Below, piece after piece: positions 6,299 to 15,151 of a stretch of DNA of 64,000 nucleotides (the first letter of the stretch is position 1; each line of letters starts with the position of its first letter). Made by a program: the position numbers and the translations under genes. Location of the stretch: assembly GCA_015062305.1 (NCBI GenBank), contig SUUX01000003.1, positions 1 to 64,000 on the forward strand, given 5' to 3'. The notes beneath the pieces were generated by a model that was not told the DNA's origin, made no database searches, and worked only from the letters and a program-made list of their open reading frames with translations. The stretch comes from Alphaproteobacteria bacterium. Lineage in GTDB: Bacteria; Pseudomonadota; Alphaproteobacteria; RF32; CAG-239.

Positions 6299-7477
6299 TT
6301 ATTTTTCGCTGATTAATTCAATAGCGGTATTAATATCGTCCATATTAGAAAAGCGACCAACGGTAATTCGGAAAGAGTGTTCTGCTTCCTCTGTTGTCAG
6401 ACCAATTGCCTTCAAAACGTGTGATGGCTCTTGAATACCGCTAGTACATGCAGAACCGGTAGAAAATGCTATTTTAGGCTGTAACGACAATATCATGTCT
6501 CGTGCATCGCGGTTAGAAAGCATAACATTAAGATTTCCCGGATGCCGGCTATCCATTGTGCCATTGATTTTTATATCCGGGAATTTAGCCTTTAACCCCT
6601 CAAGCAATTTCGCGCGTAAATCACTAATATATTGGGCCTCTGTGTCCTTTAAATCTTTCATCAGGCTAAAAGCTTCGCCCATTCCGACAACTAAAAAGGT
6701 CGGCATTGTACCGGATCTGTATCCACTTTGTTGACCACCGCCTCTTATAATAGGTGTCGGTTTCAATTCGCTCGCTTGATTAATATAAAGTGCGCCAACG
6801 CCTTTCGGTCCATAAACTTTGTGACCGGATAAACTCATCATATCCACGTGATTTTCGACAACATCAATGTTTGCATACGCGCCTTGTGCCGCATCAACAT
6901 GAAAAATTGCACCTTTTTCTTTGCATATTGTGCCAATTTTTTCTAAAGGTTGATTAACGCCGATTTCGTTGTTTGTTGCCATTGTTGAAACAAGAAGTAC
7001 ATCATCTGTCAGAAGCTCATTTAATGCATTAAAGTCAATAATTCCATCGTGTTTCACAGGAATTTTTTTAATAGTAAAGCCAAAACGTTCTAGAAAGCGC
7101 GATGCCCCCAGGACACATTTATGTTCAATTGCTGAAACAAGGATCGTTCTCCTTTTTGACTTATCTAAAGCCGTGTAACCCATTCCAATGATCGCTAGAT
7201 TATTTGACTCTGTTGCTCCTGATGTAAAAACTATTTCATCTTCAAGTGCATTAATATAATCAGCAACCATTCCTTTTGCTCTTTCAATAGCATCATTTGC
7301 TTTCCACCCGAAAGAGTGCTCTGATGAATGAGGATTACCAAATTCCGTTGTCATAAACGGGAGCATTTTATCCAAAACGCGCGCATCAAGAGGCGTTGAT
7401 GCCTGATAGTCAAGATAAATACCTGTATTACCAGTATTTTCGCTGTTTTTAAGTAAATTTGATAAATTATTTTTCAT
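6299..7477 (-). CDS. Cysteine desulfurase (IscS/NifS class V, DndA-like)
   Basis: 392 residues from the ATG at 7477; a GTG at 7486 is also possible. It is a PLP enzyme that takes sulfur from L-cysteine as a persulfide. Visible: IYLDYQASTPLD near the N-terminus, TSGATESNN, HVDAAQG, the PLP lysine in SLSGHKVYGPKG, RSGTMP, and the loop with the catalytic Cys in STGSACTSG. It is divergent from the DUF4007 gene with 91 bases between. Next to a PAPS-reductase-like sulfurtransferase, it most likely supplies sulfur for DNA phosphorothioation, as DndA or IscS does in known Dnd systems. A housekeeping role in Fe-S assembly is less likely because no isc genes are nearby. Confidence 0.88.
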   Translation of the reverse strand: MKNNLSNLLKNSENTGNTGIYLDYQASTPLDARVLDKMLPFMTTEFGNPHSSEHSFGWKANDAIERAKGMVADYINALEDEIVFTSGATESNNLAIIGMGYTALDKSKRRTILVSAIEHKCVLGASRFLERFGFTIKKIPVKHDGIIDFNALNELLTDDVLLVSTMATNNEIGVNQPLEKIGTICKEKGAIFHVDAAQGAYANIDVVENHVDMMSLSGHKVYGPKGVGALYINQASELKPTPIIRGGGQQSGYRSGTMPTFLVVGMGEAFSLMKDLKDTEAQYISDLRAKLLEGLKAKFPDIKINGTMDSRHPGNLNVMLSNRDARDMILSLQPKIAFSTGSACTSGIQEPSHVLKAIGLTTEEAEHSFRITVGRFSNMDDINTAIELISEK

Positions 7478-7524
7478 TTTTTTCACTTTTCTATGGAATT
7501 TTTTTTTGAATCCTGTATCATCAC

Positions 7525-7551
7525 TTTCGACTGGAGAATGTCACCAGCGAA
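7525..7551. promoter_or_regulatory. Dyad in the divergent promoter region of the defence cassette
   Basis: TTTCGACTGG (7525-7534) and CCAGCGAAA (7543-7551) are inverted copies with one extra base, 18 bases before the DUF4007 start and between two divergent transcripts. It could be an operator for a cassette regulator, or a leader hairpin. Confidence 0.4.
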
Positions 7552-7568
7552 AAAAAGGATAGTATAAA

Positions 7569-8507
7569 ATGAAAAATGAATCAACTCTAAAAAATTCAAA
7601 ACCCGTTTTTTCGGGTCATGAAACATTTCCTCTTAGGTACGGATGGCTGAAAAAAGTGTACGATGCGGCTACCGCTGTGGAAGAAAAAAAAGGAAATATT
7701 TCCAAGGACTTATTCAATAATATTGAGGCAATTTCAATCCTCGGCGTTGGTAAAAACATGGTTTCATCAATGCGTTATTGGGCTCTTTATACAGGCATTT
7801 TAGCTGTGAATGAAGATAAAAATTTGTATGTCACAGACTATGCAAAAAAAATTTTCGCAGATACCGGCTTTGATCCATGGCTTGAAAACTATGCTACCCT
7901 TTGGCTAATACATTGGAATTTGGCGACAAATCCGAATTTGTTTACTTATTACTGGGTTTTCAACAGGCTCAATGCGGCAACTTTTGACAAGGATTCACTT
8001 GTAGCCTCTATTCAGGAAGCTCTTTCTGAGTACGATTTACCGGATGTTTCCCTCTCTACTTTAAAGCGTGATGTTGAGTGCTTTCTGGGGGTTTATTCCA
8101 CCCGTTCTGCAAAGGAAAAATCTAACGAAGAGAGCATTGAGTCACCGTTGACAGAGCTTGCCTTGATTTCGCCGCTTACACGTAGAGATTTGTTTCAAAC
8201 AAAGGTCGGTGCAAAACCTAATTTATCCGTTTATACCTTTGTTTTCGGGCTTCTAATGTTCTGGAAATTTTATTCTCCTAATTCTAAGACTTTATCCTTA
8301 GAAGCGATTTGTTACGAAGAAATGTCACCGGGGCGCATATTCCTTATTAATGAAAATGCTATTGGAGATTTTGCCCAAAATATTTCTGAAGTTACAAATG
8401 GTTTGTTAGAATGGTCAGAAACAGCGGGACTAAAACAAATCTTATTAAAAAAGGATATAGATTTTGAAAAAGAAGCCTTTAAGATCTTTGAAAGGAATTG
8501 CAAATGA
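7569..8507 (+). CDS. DUF4007 family protein of a phosphorothioation-type defence cassette
   Basis: 312 residues, with AAGGAT about 10 bases before the ATG. The family signature is at residues 14-30 (FSGHETFPLRYGWLKK) and again in AISILGVGKNMVSSMRYW. DUF4007 genes are known neighbours of PAPS-reductase/DndC-like and phosphorothioation genes; the molecular role is not established. The N-terminal part looks like a winged-helix or DNA-binding fold (inference). It is the first gene of the cassette on the plus strand and overlaps the next gene by four bases (ATGA). Confidence 0.82.
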   Translation: MKNESTLKNSKPVFSGHETFPLRYGWLKKVYDAATAVEEKKGNISKDLFNNIEAISILGVGKNMVSSMRYWALYTGILAVNEDKNLYVTDYAKKIFADTGFDPWLENYATLWLIHWNLATNPNLFTYYWVFNRLNAATFDKDSLVASIQEALSEYDLPDVSLSTLKRDVECFLGVYSTRSAKEKSNEESIESPLTELALISPLTRRDLFQTKVGAKPNLSVYTFVFGLLMFWKFYSPNSKTLSLEAICYEEMSPGRIFLINENAIGDFAQNISEVTNGLLEWSETAGLKQILLKKDIDFEKEAFKIFERNCK

Positions 8508-11500
8508 TGGAAAAAATGTCCGACATCGTAAAAATAAATACTAGATTTTGTCGTTCAATTAACATTAATCAAGATCTTGGAAATGCCGATATTCTTGCAG
8601 GCTTTATTTGTCCTGCTTCGTCTGAAATTGCTTTGCTTAATATTGCTGAAAATGTATATGCTACGGGGCAAGCCGCATTTACATGGACAGGCCCTTATGG
8701 TTCCGGTAAGTCTTCTCTTGCCTTGTTTTTATCAGCATTAATAGGCAAAGATAAAAAACTACGCACCCTAGCGCAAAGTTTATTTAAGGAATCTGCAAAA
8801 GAAGAATTTTACTCAAAAATCAAAGTAAATGACGGTTGGGAAATTCTTCCAATAATCGGCGATAAACAGGATCCTGCGGTACTCTTAAAAGAAGCTATTG
8901 AAAAGAAGCAAGGTAAAAAGTGCACAGACATTCTAAAATCAATACAAGAAATCGCCGATACATCAGATGGACTGCTAATTTTTATTGATGAAATGGGAAA
9001 ATGCCTAGAGAGTGCGGCAAAAGGTCAAGGCGACGTGTATCTGTTTCAACAATTAGCTGAGTATGTATCAAGAAGCAATGGCAAAATAATCCTTATTGGA
9101 ATTTTACACCAGGCGTTTGCAGAGTACGCACGTTATTTGCCGCATACTATCCGCGATGAATGGATCAAAATTCAAGGACGTTTTGTTGATACACCTATCA
9201 ATACTGCCGGCGAAGAACAAATTGAATTGATTTCTAAAGCGATAACAACAGACTTTACCTCATCATCAATAAAGGATGTTGTTGAAAAAACGGTTACGTC
9301 CATTGCAAAAAATAAACTTATTACATCAAAGGAAGGTTTAACGCAGTCACTTCTTCACTGCTGGCCTATTTCTCCAGTAGTAGTTACGTTGCTAGCTCAA
9401 ATTTCAAGAAAAAGATTTGGCCAAAACCAGCGCAGTATTTTCTCGTTCTTGAGTTCCGGAGAGCCGAAAGCATTTAGAGACTTTATTAACTCAACAAGTT
9501 TTTCCGATGATAAGATGTACATGCCGGAGGATTTGTTTGACTATCTGAAGCTAAATCTTGAATCTTCTATTTTATCATCATCTGATTCAAAGATTTGGAA
9601 CATTGCTACTGACGTTTTAGCACGTTGCCAAGCCAAAGGAGCTTCCCTGGAACACATAAATGTCTTAAAAACGATTGCTCTGATTGACATGTTTAATGGT
9701 GCTTCAGGCCTTGTTTCAAATGAAGAACTCCTCCAGGCACTTTATCCAAAGGCAAATATAAAAGCTATTATAAAAGATTTAACATCCTGGTCAGTCATTA
9801 TTCTTAAAAAGCACTTAAACGCGTATTCAATTTATGAAGGTAGCGACTTTGACATAGAAAAAGCACTTGCTGAAGCGTATGCCGCAATTCCAACGCTTGA
9901 AATTCAAAAACTCGTTGATATTGCCAATTTCAAACCGATTATTGCAAAACGCCATTATCATAAATACGGATGCATGAGATGGTTAGATATTCTGCTTACC
10001 CCGGTTGAAAATTATAAAGAGTTCTTGAATCATGAACATGATCATAGCAAGTCTGTTGGTTTTTTTGCTATCTTCCTCCCGCAAAACCCGACTGAGGAAC
10101 AGAAAGCAACCGAAATAACGCAAGGAAAAAATAAATTTGATTTTCCTGTGTTTATGACTGTTGCAAAAAACACTCAGACAATTAATGAGTACTTAAAAGA
10201 ATTGCTTGCCCTTGAGTGGATCCAAAAAAACAAAAATGAACTAGCAGGCGACCATATTGCACGCCGTGAAATAGAAAATAGACGGTTAATCATTATTTCG
10301 TTGCTAGAAGTCCAATTGAATGAAATTTTAACGGCTTCTGAGTGGTATAAAAATGGCGAGGCTTTAGGATTAATTAAGCAGAATGAATTTAGTATTTTAG
10401 CTTCCAAAGTCTGTGAACAAGTTTATCCAGAAACTCCAATCATCAAAAGTGAGCTGGTTAATAGAACAAAGCCTTCAGGAAGTGCAAACAGCGCATTGAA
10501 CAATTTATTAAAGGATATGGTTTTGCAAGAAGGCGAAGAACTTCTTGGTATCAAGGGCTTCACCCCGGAACGCGGCTTGTTTAACATTTTGCTTCAAGAA
10601 ACTGGTATATATCGCCTAACAGATAAGGAAATATACGGATTCGGAGCACCAAGGGCCGAGAATTTATTAAGCCTTTGGAAAACGACAGATTCAATGTTTA
10701 AAAAAGTTAAACGAGCTGTTTCATTGGCTGATGTTTATGAGCAATGGAGTAAGCCGCCGTTTGGTATAAAGGCCGGATTATATAATTTCCTTGCTCTTGC
10801 ATATATGCTAAGCAGAAAAACAAAAATAGCAGTCTACAGAGACGGAACGTATATTCCTGAGATAAATGACCTTTTAGTGGATTATTTATTGAAATTACCT
10901 AAAACCATTTCATTAAAATTGGTTGATACAGATGATGTAACTGGTCATATTTTACCGGCAATCGCACAATTGTTAAATACGCTTCAATCTACAAATCAAA
11001 TTCCATTGAACGCATCACCGTTGACAATTGCTCGTAAGTTAGTGCAGATCATTGATAAATTGCCGCCTTGGGTATTGAAAACTAAAACACTGTCAAAGCG
11101 GACGATAAAATTTAGGGAAATTGTTAAATCTGCAAATGATCCACATAAGTTGCTTTTAGAGGATATTGAGAAAGTCTTTTATGATGAAGTGGAAAATAAA
11201 GACGGCGATAAGTCTGCCATTATTATTCAAAATCTGAAGGAAGCCATGGAGGAGCTTATTAATATTTATCCGGCAACAATGACCAACATTGCTTTGTTGC
11301 TGACAAATGAGCTGGATGTTCCTCTCGCCACGCCAACGCACCTGGAAAAGTTGCGTGAGCGCGCTAAGAATATCAAAGGCGTATCAGGCAATTTCAAAAT
11401 TGATGCATTTGCGGCTCGTATTTCTACATTTAACTCCAGCCTTGCAGATATTGCTGGTATCGTAAGTTTGGCAAACAACAAACCACCGCATGACTGGATT

Positions 11501-11806
11501 GATCTTGATATTGAAAATGCTAAAAAGGAAATCTTAAACCTTTGTACCGAATTCAAGAAAGCTGAGTTATATACGAAAGTCAAAAATCGCCCAGCTTCAC
11601 GACAGGCTGTCGCTTTTATTGCCGGTATCGGAAATAAAGCTGAAGTTATCGAGGGCGAATTTGATTTGCTTACCGATATGCAATCTGACGTATCTAATTT
11701 AAAAAACAAAATTAAAGATGCTGTTAAAGATACGACAAACAAAAACGTACTTTTAGCCGCATTAACAGAAATTAGCATTGAGTATTTAAAGGCAGGAAAT
11801 GACTGA
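8504..11806 (+). CDS. Large P-loop ATPase of the defence cassette
   Basis: About 1100 residues. The ATG at 8504 is preferred over the upstream TTG at 8498 because AAAGGA lies at a good distance. Walker A is GPYGSGKSS near residue 63 and Walker B is LLIFIDEMGK near residue 155. After the ATPase domain come about 850 residues of mostly helical sequence without recognised motifs, ending in KNVLLAALTEISIEYLKAG. Large ATPases of this kind occur next to DUF4007 in phosphorothioation and BREX-like loci, where they are thought to act as motor or regulatory subunits in DNA surveillance (family knowledge). Its ATG overlaps DUF4007, and its end overlaps the DndC-like gene by eight bases. Confidence 0.78.
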   Translation: MMEKMSDIVKINTRFCRSININQDLGNADILAGFICPASSEIALLNIAENVYATGQAAFTWTGPYGSGKSSLALFLSALIGKDKKLRTLAQSLFKESAKEEFYSKIKVNDGWEILPIIGDKQDPAVLLKEAIEKKQGKKCTDILKSIQEIADTSDGLLIFIDEMGKCLESAAKGQGDVYLFQQLAEYVSRSNGKIILIGILHQAFAEYARYLPHTIRDEWIKIQGRFVDTPINTAGEEQIELISKAITTDFTSSSIKDVVEKTVTSIAKNKLITSKEGLTQSLLHCWPISPVVVTLLAQISRKRFGQNQRSIFSFLSSGEPKAFRDFINSTSFSDDKMYMPEDLFDYLKLNLESSILSSSDSKIWNIATDVLARCQAKGASLEHINVLKTIALIDMFNGASGLVSNEELLQALYPKANIKAIIKDLTSWSVIILKKHLNAYSIYEGSDFDIEKALAEAYAAIPTLEIQKLVDIANFKPIIAKRHYHKYGCMRWLDILLTPVENYKEFLNHEHDHSKSVGFFAIFLPQNPTEEQKATEITQGKNKFDFPVFMTVAKNTQTINEYLKELLALEWIQKNKNELAGDHIARREIENRRLIIISLLEVQLNEILTASEWYKNGEALGLIKQNEFSILASKVCEQVYPETPIIKSELVNRTKPSGSANSALNNLLKDMVLQEGEELLGIKGFTPERGLFNILLQETGIYRLTDKEIYGFGAPRAENLLSLWKTTDSMFKKVKRAVSLADVYEQWSKPPFGIKAGLYNFLALAYMLSRKTKIAVYRDGTYIPEINDLLVDYLLKLPKTISLKLVDTDDVTGHILPAIAQLLNTLQSTNQIPLNASPLTIARKLVQIIDKLPPWVLKTKTLSKRTIKFREIVKSANDPHKLLLEDIEKVFYDEVENKDGDKSAIIIQNLKEAMEELINIYPATMTNIALLLTNELDVPLATPTHLEKLRERAKNIKGVSGNFKIDAFAARISTFNSSLADIAGIVSLANNKPPHDWIDLDIENAKKEILNLCTEFKKAELYTKVKNRPASRQAVAFIAGIGNKAEVIEGEFDLLTDMQSDVSNLKNKIKDAVKDTTNKNVLLAALTEISIEYLKAGND

Positions 11807-12635
11807 AAAAGTAAAACACGTTTTAGGAATATCGGGTGGAAAGGATAGCGCGGCTCTCGCTGTTTATATGCGTGATAACTATCCTGAGCTTGATATTGAC
11901 TACTTCTTTACCGACACGGGAAAAGAGCTTCCTGAGGTTTATTCTTTTCTTAGCAAACTAGAAGGATATTTAGGTAAACCTATTTTGCGTATTAATCCGG
12001 ATCGCGATTTTGACTTTTGGTTGATGCAACACAATAACTTCCTGCCATCGGCACAGGCCCGTTGGTGTACGATTTGCATGAAACTTAAACCTTTTGAGGC
12101 TTGGGTCGGCAAATTCTTAAATGACGGATATACCGTGTATTCATATGTTGCTATTCGCTCAGACGAAGAATATCGCGAAGGCTATCAATCTCGCCATGAA
12201 AATCTAAAGGTAAAAATGCCATTTAGAGAAAATGGAATTGATAAAAAAGGCGTTATTGACATTCTTGAATACTCAGGGCTTGGATTGCCGGATTACTATA
12301 AATGGCGTTCCAGAAGTGGTTGTACGTTCTGTTTCTTCCAAAGAAAAATTGAGTGGGTTCGCCTAATGGAAAAACATCCTGATGCTTTTGAAGAAGCTAA
12401 AGGATATGAGAAAAAGGCCACCGCTAGTGGTTCGCCTTTTACGTGGTCTGAGCATGAATCCCTTGAGGATCTTTCAAAACCTGAAAGAGTAGCTCAAATT
12501 AAACAAGATTATGAGAGACGTCTAGAGCGCCTGAAAAAGCAACGCATGGCAAATCCGCTCCGCCCTGATAATGAGGAAATTGATATGGATGATTTATATG
12601 GTAAATCAAAGGTTTGTTTAGCATGTCACAAGTAG
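11799..12635 (+). CDS. PAPS-reductase-family sulfurtransferase, DndC-like
   Basis: 278 residues. It has the PP-loop SGGKDS (residues 12-17) that binds and splits ATP, and FFTDTGKE, the usual second motif. Cys pairs are at C90/C93 (RWCTICMK), C175/C178 (GCTFC) and C273/C276 (VCLAC); DndC proteins use Cys residues to hold a 4Fe-4S cluster. The family activates DNA backbone phosphate with ATP so that sulfur from the cysteine desulfurase can be inserted. This version is shorter than classical DndC (usually about 500 residues), so it belongs to a different branch. The bases after the stop (12636-12726) hold no gene. Confidence 0.8.
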   Translation: MTEKVKHVLGISGGKDSAALAVYMRDNYPELDIDYFFTDTGKELPEVYSFLSKLEGYLGKPILRINPDRDFDFWLMQHNNFLPSAQARWCTICMKLKPFEAWVGKFLNDGYTVYSYVAIRSDEEYREGYQSRHENLKVKMPFRENGIDKKGVIDILEYSGLGLPDYYKWRSRSGCTFCFFQRKIEWVRLMEKHPDAFEEAKGYEKKATASGSPFTWSEHESLEDLSKPERVAQIKQDYERRLERLKKQRMANPLRPDNEEIDMDDLYGKSKVCLACHK

Positions 12636-12726
12636 TATGCCATTTTCTGTCATTTATTTCGGCGTGGGGATTGTTTTTTTATCCACTTTGTTATAAAATA
12701 TGGTCTAATTTTAACTTGAGGATTTA

Positions 12727-14978
12727 ATGAGCTTAAAAGATGTAGCAATAAAACGGGAATACCGTCCAGAGGATAATGTAGTGAGGAATTTTTATATTCC
12801 TCTGCTTTCTTCTGCTATATCGTATCAACGCGCAGTTGGCTTCTTTTCATCGACGATCCTTGCTGAAATAGCAGTCGGTATCTCCGAATTGGTAAAGAAT
12901 AATGGAAAAATTCAAATTGTTGCTTCTCCATATTTGTCTGATGAAGATGTTGAGGCTATAAAGCAAGGCTATAAAGCTCGTGATGAGGTTGTAAAGAATT
13001 CTGTCTTGCAAGCTTTGAATGAGCCTAAATCCGATTTTGAAAAAAACAATTTGAATTTATTGGCAAATTTAATTGCCGACAACATCCTTGATATCAAAAT
13101 TGCTTTTACCGAGAAAGGCCACTCATTTGGCATGTATCATGAAAAAATGGGTATTATAACAGATTCAGAAAACAACCATGTAGCTTTTTCAGGATCCTTA
13201 AATGAAACATTTAACGCTGTTCATTTCAATTATGAGACAATTGATGTTTATTGCTCGTGGAAATCGGAAGACCTTGAGCGTGTAAATGATAAAATTTCCG
13301 CTTTTGATCGAATTTGGAATAATGACGAAGCTAATATCACTATCATTGATTTCCCGGAATTAAAAGACGAAATGATCAGAAAGTATAAACGAGAAAAGGT
13401 TGATTATGAAAAATTCGTAGAGCCGAAACTTCCGGATATCATCGACGCTCCGATAAAGATGGAAGTTTTGAATCGTCCGACCATGCCTGATTGGCTTGAT
13501 TTACATGACTACCAAGAATCTGCAATTGAAGAATGGGCCAAACGTGGCTACAGAGGCATTTTTGATATGGCCACAGGTACAGGTAAAACATTAACTGGCT
13601 TAAGTGCGATTACAAAAATTTCAAAAGACCTAAATAATAAGTTGGCAGTAATTGTTGTCGCTCCCTATCAACACCTCGTTGATCAATGGTGCGAAGATAT
13701 TGAAAAGTTTAACATAGCACCAATTATTGGCTACAGTTCATCACCGCAACGAAATTGGTTAGATCGTCTTAAGAATGCAATCTTTGATCAAAACCTTGGA
13801 GTAAAGAACAGCGAGTTTTTCTTATTCGTTTGTACCAATGCGACATTTGGTCTTGAACGTACACAAGCACAGTTAGCAAAAATTAAAGGCGATGTACTTT
13901 TGGTAATTGATGAAGCTCACAATGCTGGTTCCGCCTCCTTTGATTAGCAAAAATTAAAGGCGATGTACTTTTGGTAATTGATGAAGCTCACAATGCTGGT
14001 TCCGCCTCCTTTGAAAAGCTCCTTAATCCAAAATATAAGTATAGGTTAGCACTTTCAGCCACACTTGACAGGCATGGGGATGAAGAAGGCACGCAACGCC
14101 TTTATGATTATTTCGGCGAAAAATGTATCACTTATCCTTTGGACCAAGCGATTGAAGCTGGCTGGCTAACCCGTTATTATTACCATCCTATCGTTGTGAC
14201 TTTAAAACCTGATGAATTAGAGGAATACATAGGTCTTTCACGAGAAATTGGAAAATGTATAATTTGGGGACGTGATGGTAAAAAACAATTGAACGAGCGA
14301 GGCAAAAGATTAGCTCTTGCTCGTGCTAGGATTGTGAGCGGAGCGCGGCTAAAACTATCAGCCTTGCGCCGTGAAATTGAACCATTTAAGGATGATAAAT
14401 TCATTTTGGTTTATTGTGGTGCAACAAATGTTTTGCCGGACGATCAAGATAAATCTTCAACCGATGAAAACGATATTAGACAAGTTGAAGCTGTTTCTAG
14501 TATTTTAGGAAACGAACTTGGCATGAAGAGCGCACGCTTCACTTCTGATGAAGACATGAGCGAGAGAAAAATTATCAAAGAACAATTTTCGTTAGGGAAT
14601 TTACAGGCTCTGGTTGCTATTAAATGTCTTGATGAAGGTGTAAATATTCCAGCCATAAGAACAGCATTTATACTGGCAAGCACAACAAATCCAAAAGAAT
14701 ACATCCAACGCCGAGGCAGAGTTTTACGCTTGAGTAAAGGTAAGGAATATGCTGATATCTATGATTTCATTACACTTCCGCGACCAATCGATACAGCTCA
14801 GTATCTTACAGATGAACAGGCAAAAATGGAACTATCATTGATAAAGTCTGAAATTAAGCGGGCTGAAGAATTTGCTCGTATATCTATGAATAAAATGAAC
14901 GCTATAAGGCTCATTGATTCAATCAAAGAGGCATATAGCATTGATAAATACTTACTACTTGATGAGGAGGTTTTATGA
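12727..14978 (+). pseudogene. PLD-nuclease/SF2 helicase (phosphorothioation restriction type), frameshifted
   Basis: Two frames (12727-13947 and 13971-14978) make one protein of 726 residues if one copy of a 71-bp tandem duplication is removed. The N-terminal domain has a phospholipase-D-type nuclease motif (YHEKMG with H138 and K140, then FSGSLNET). The SF2 helicase part has Walker A ATGTGKT near residue 283, DEAH in VIDEAHNAGS near 393, ALSATL, and motif VI QRRGRVLR. This layout matches helicase-nucleases annotated as restriction enzymes of phosphorothioation systems. As it stands, translation stops two codons after SASF, just past motif II, so the nuclease domain could be made without helicase motifs III-VI. 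The duplication could be real, reversible or an assembly error. Confidence 0.85.
13873..14014. repeat. Exact 71-bp tandem duplication
   Basis: Bases 13873-13943 and 13944-14014 are identical. The unit encodes the DEAH-box region and is not a multiple of three, so it shifts the frame and creates the TAG at 13945-13947. Confidence 0.97.
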
Positions 14979-15151
14979 CCGAAGAAAAAGTAATGCAAAA
15001 TAACACCGAAATTGATGTTAAAAAGGCTCAGAAGATATTGCAGAAAGTCATTATCAAAGAGAATAATAATATCAAACGTAAAGATAAAAACGACGGTGAA
15101 ATGGTAAAAATGATCCAGAAACTGATCGAGGAGGAAGTTGAATGTTATTAA
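14975..15151 (+). CDS. 58-aa micro-gene between the helicase and the DndD-like ATPase
   Basis: It starts at the ATG at 14975, overlapping the helicase stop (ATGA), with GAGGAGG eight bases upstream, an excellent binding site. It ends at 15151, ten bases into the next gene, whose own binding site lies inside it. The product is charged and probably a single helix (KKAQKILQKVIIKENNN, then EMVKMIQKLIEEEVE). The tight coupling on both sides supports a real small subunit of the cassette; no family is recognised. Confidence 0.72.
   Translation: MTEEKVMQNNTEIDVKKAQKILQKVIIKENNNIKRKDKNDGEMVKMIQKLIEEEVECY

Noticed and set aside
11266..11778. 170-codon minus-strand frame inside the large ATPase gene
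   Set aside because: Lies fully within a strongly supported gene; no binding site and no similarity.
12727..14978. Two separate genes, a nuclease protein and a helicase protein
   Set aside because: The second frame begins with the same peptide that ends the first; the exact 71-bp duplication explains the split.
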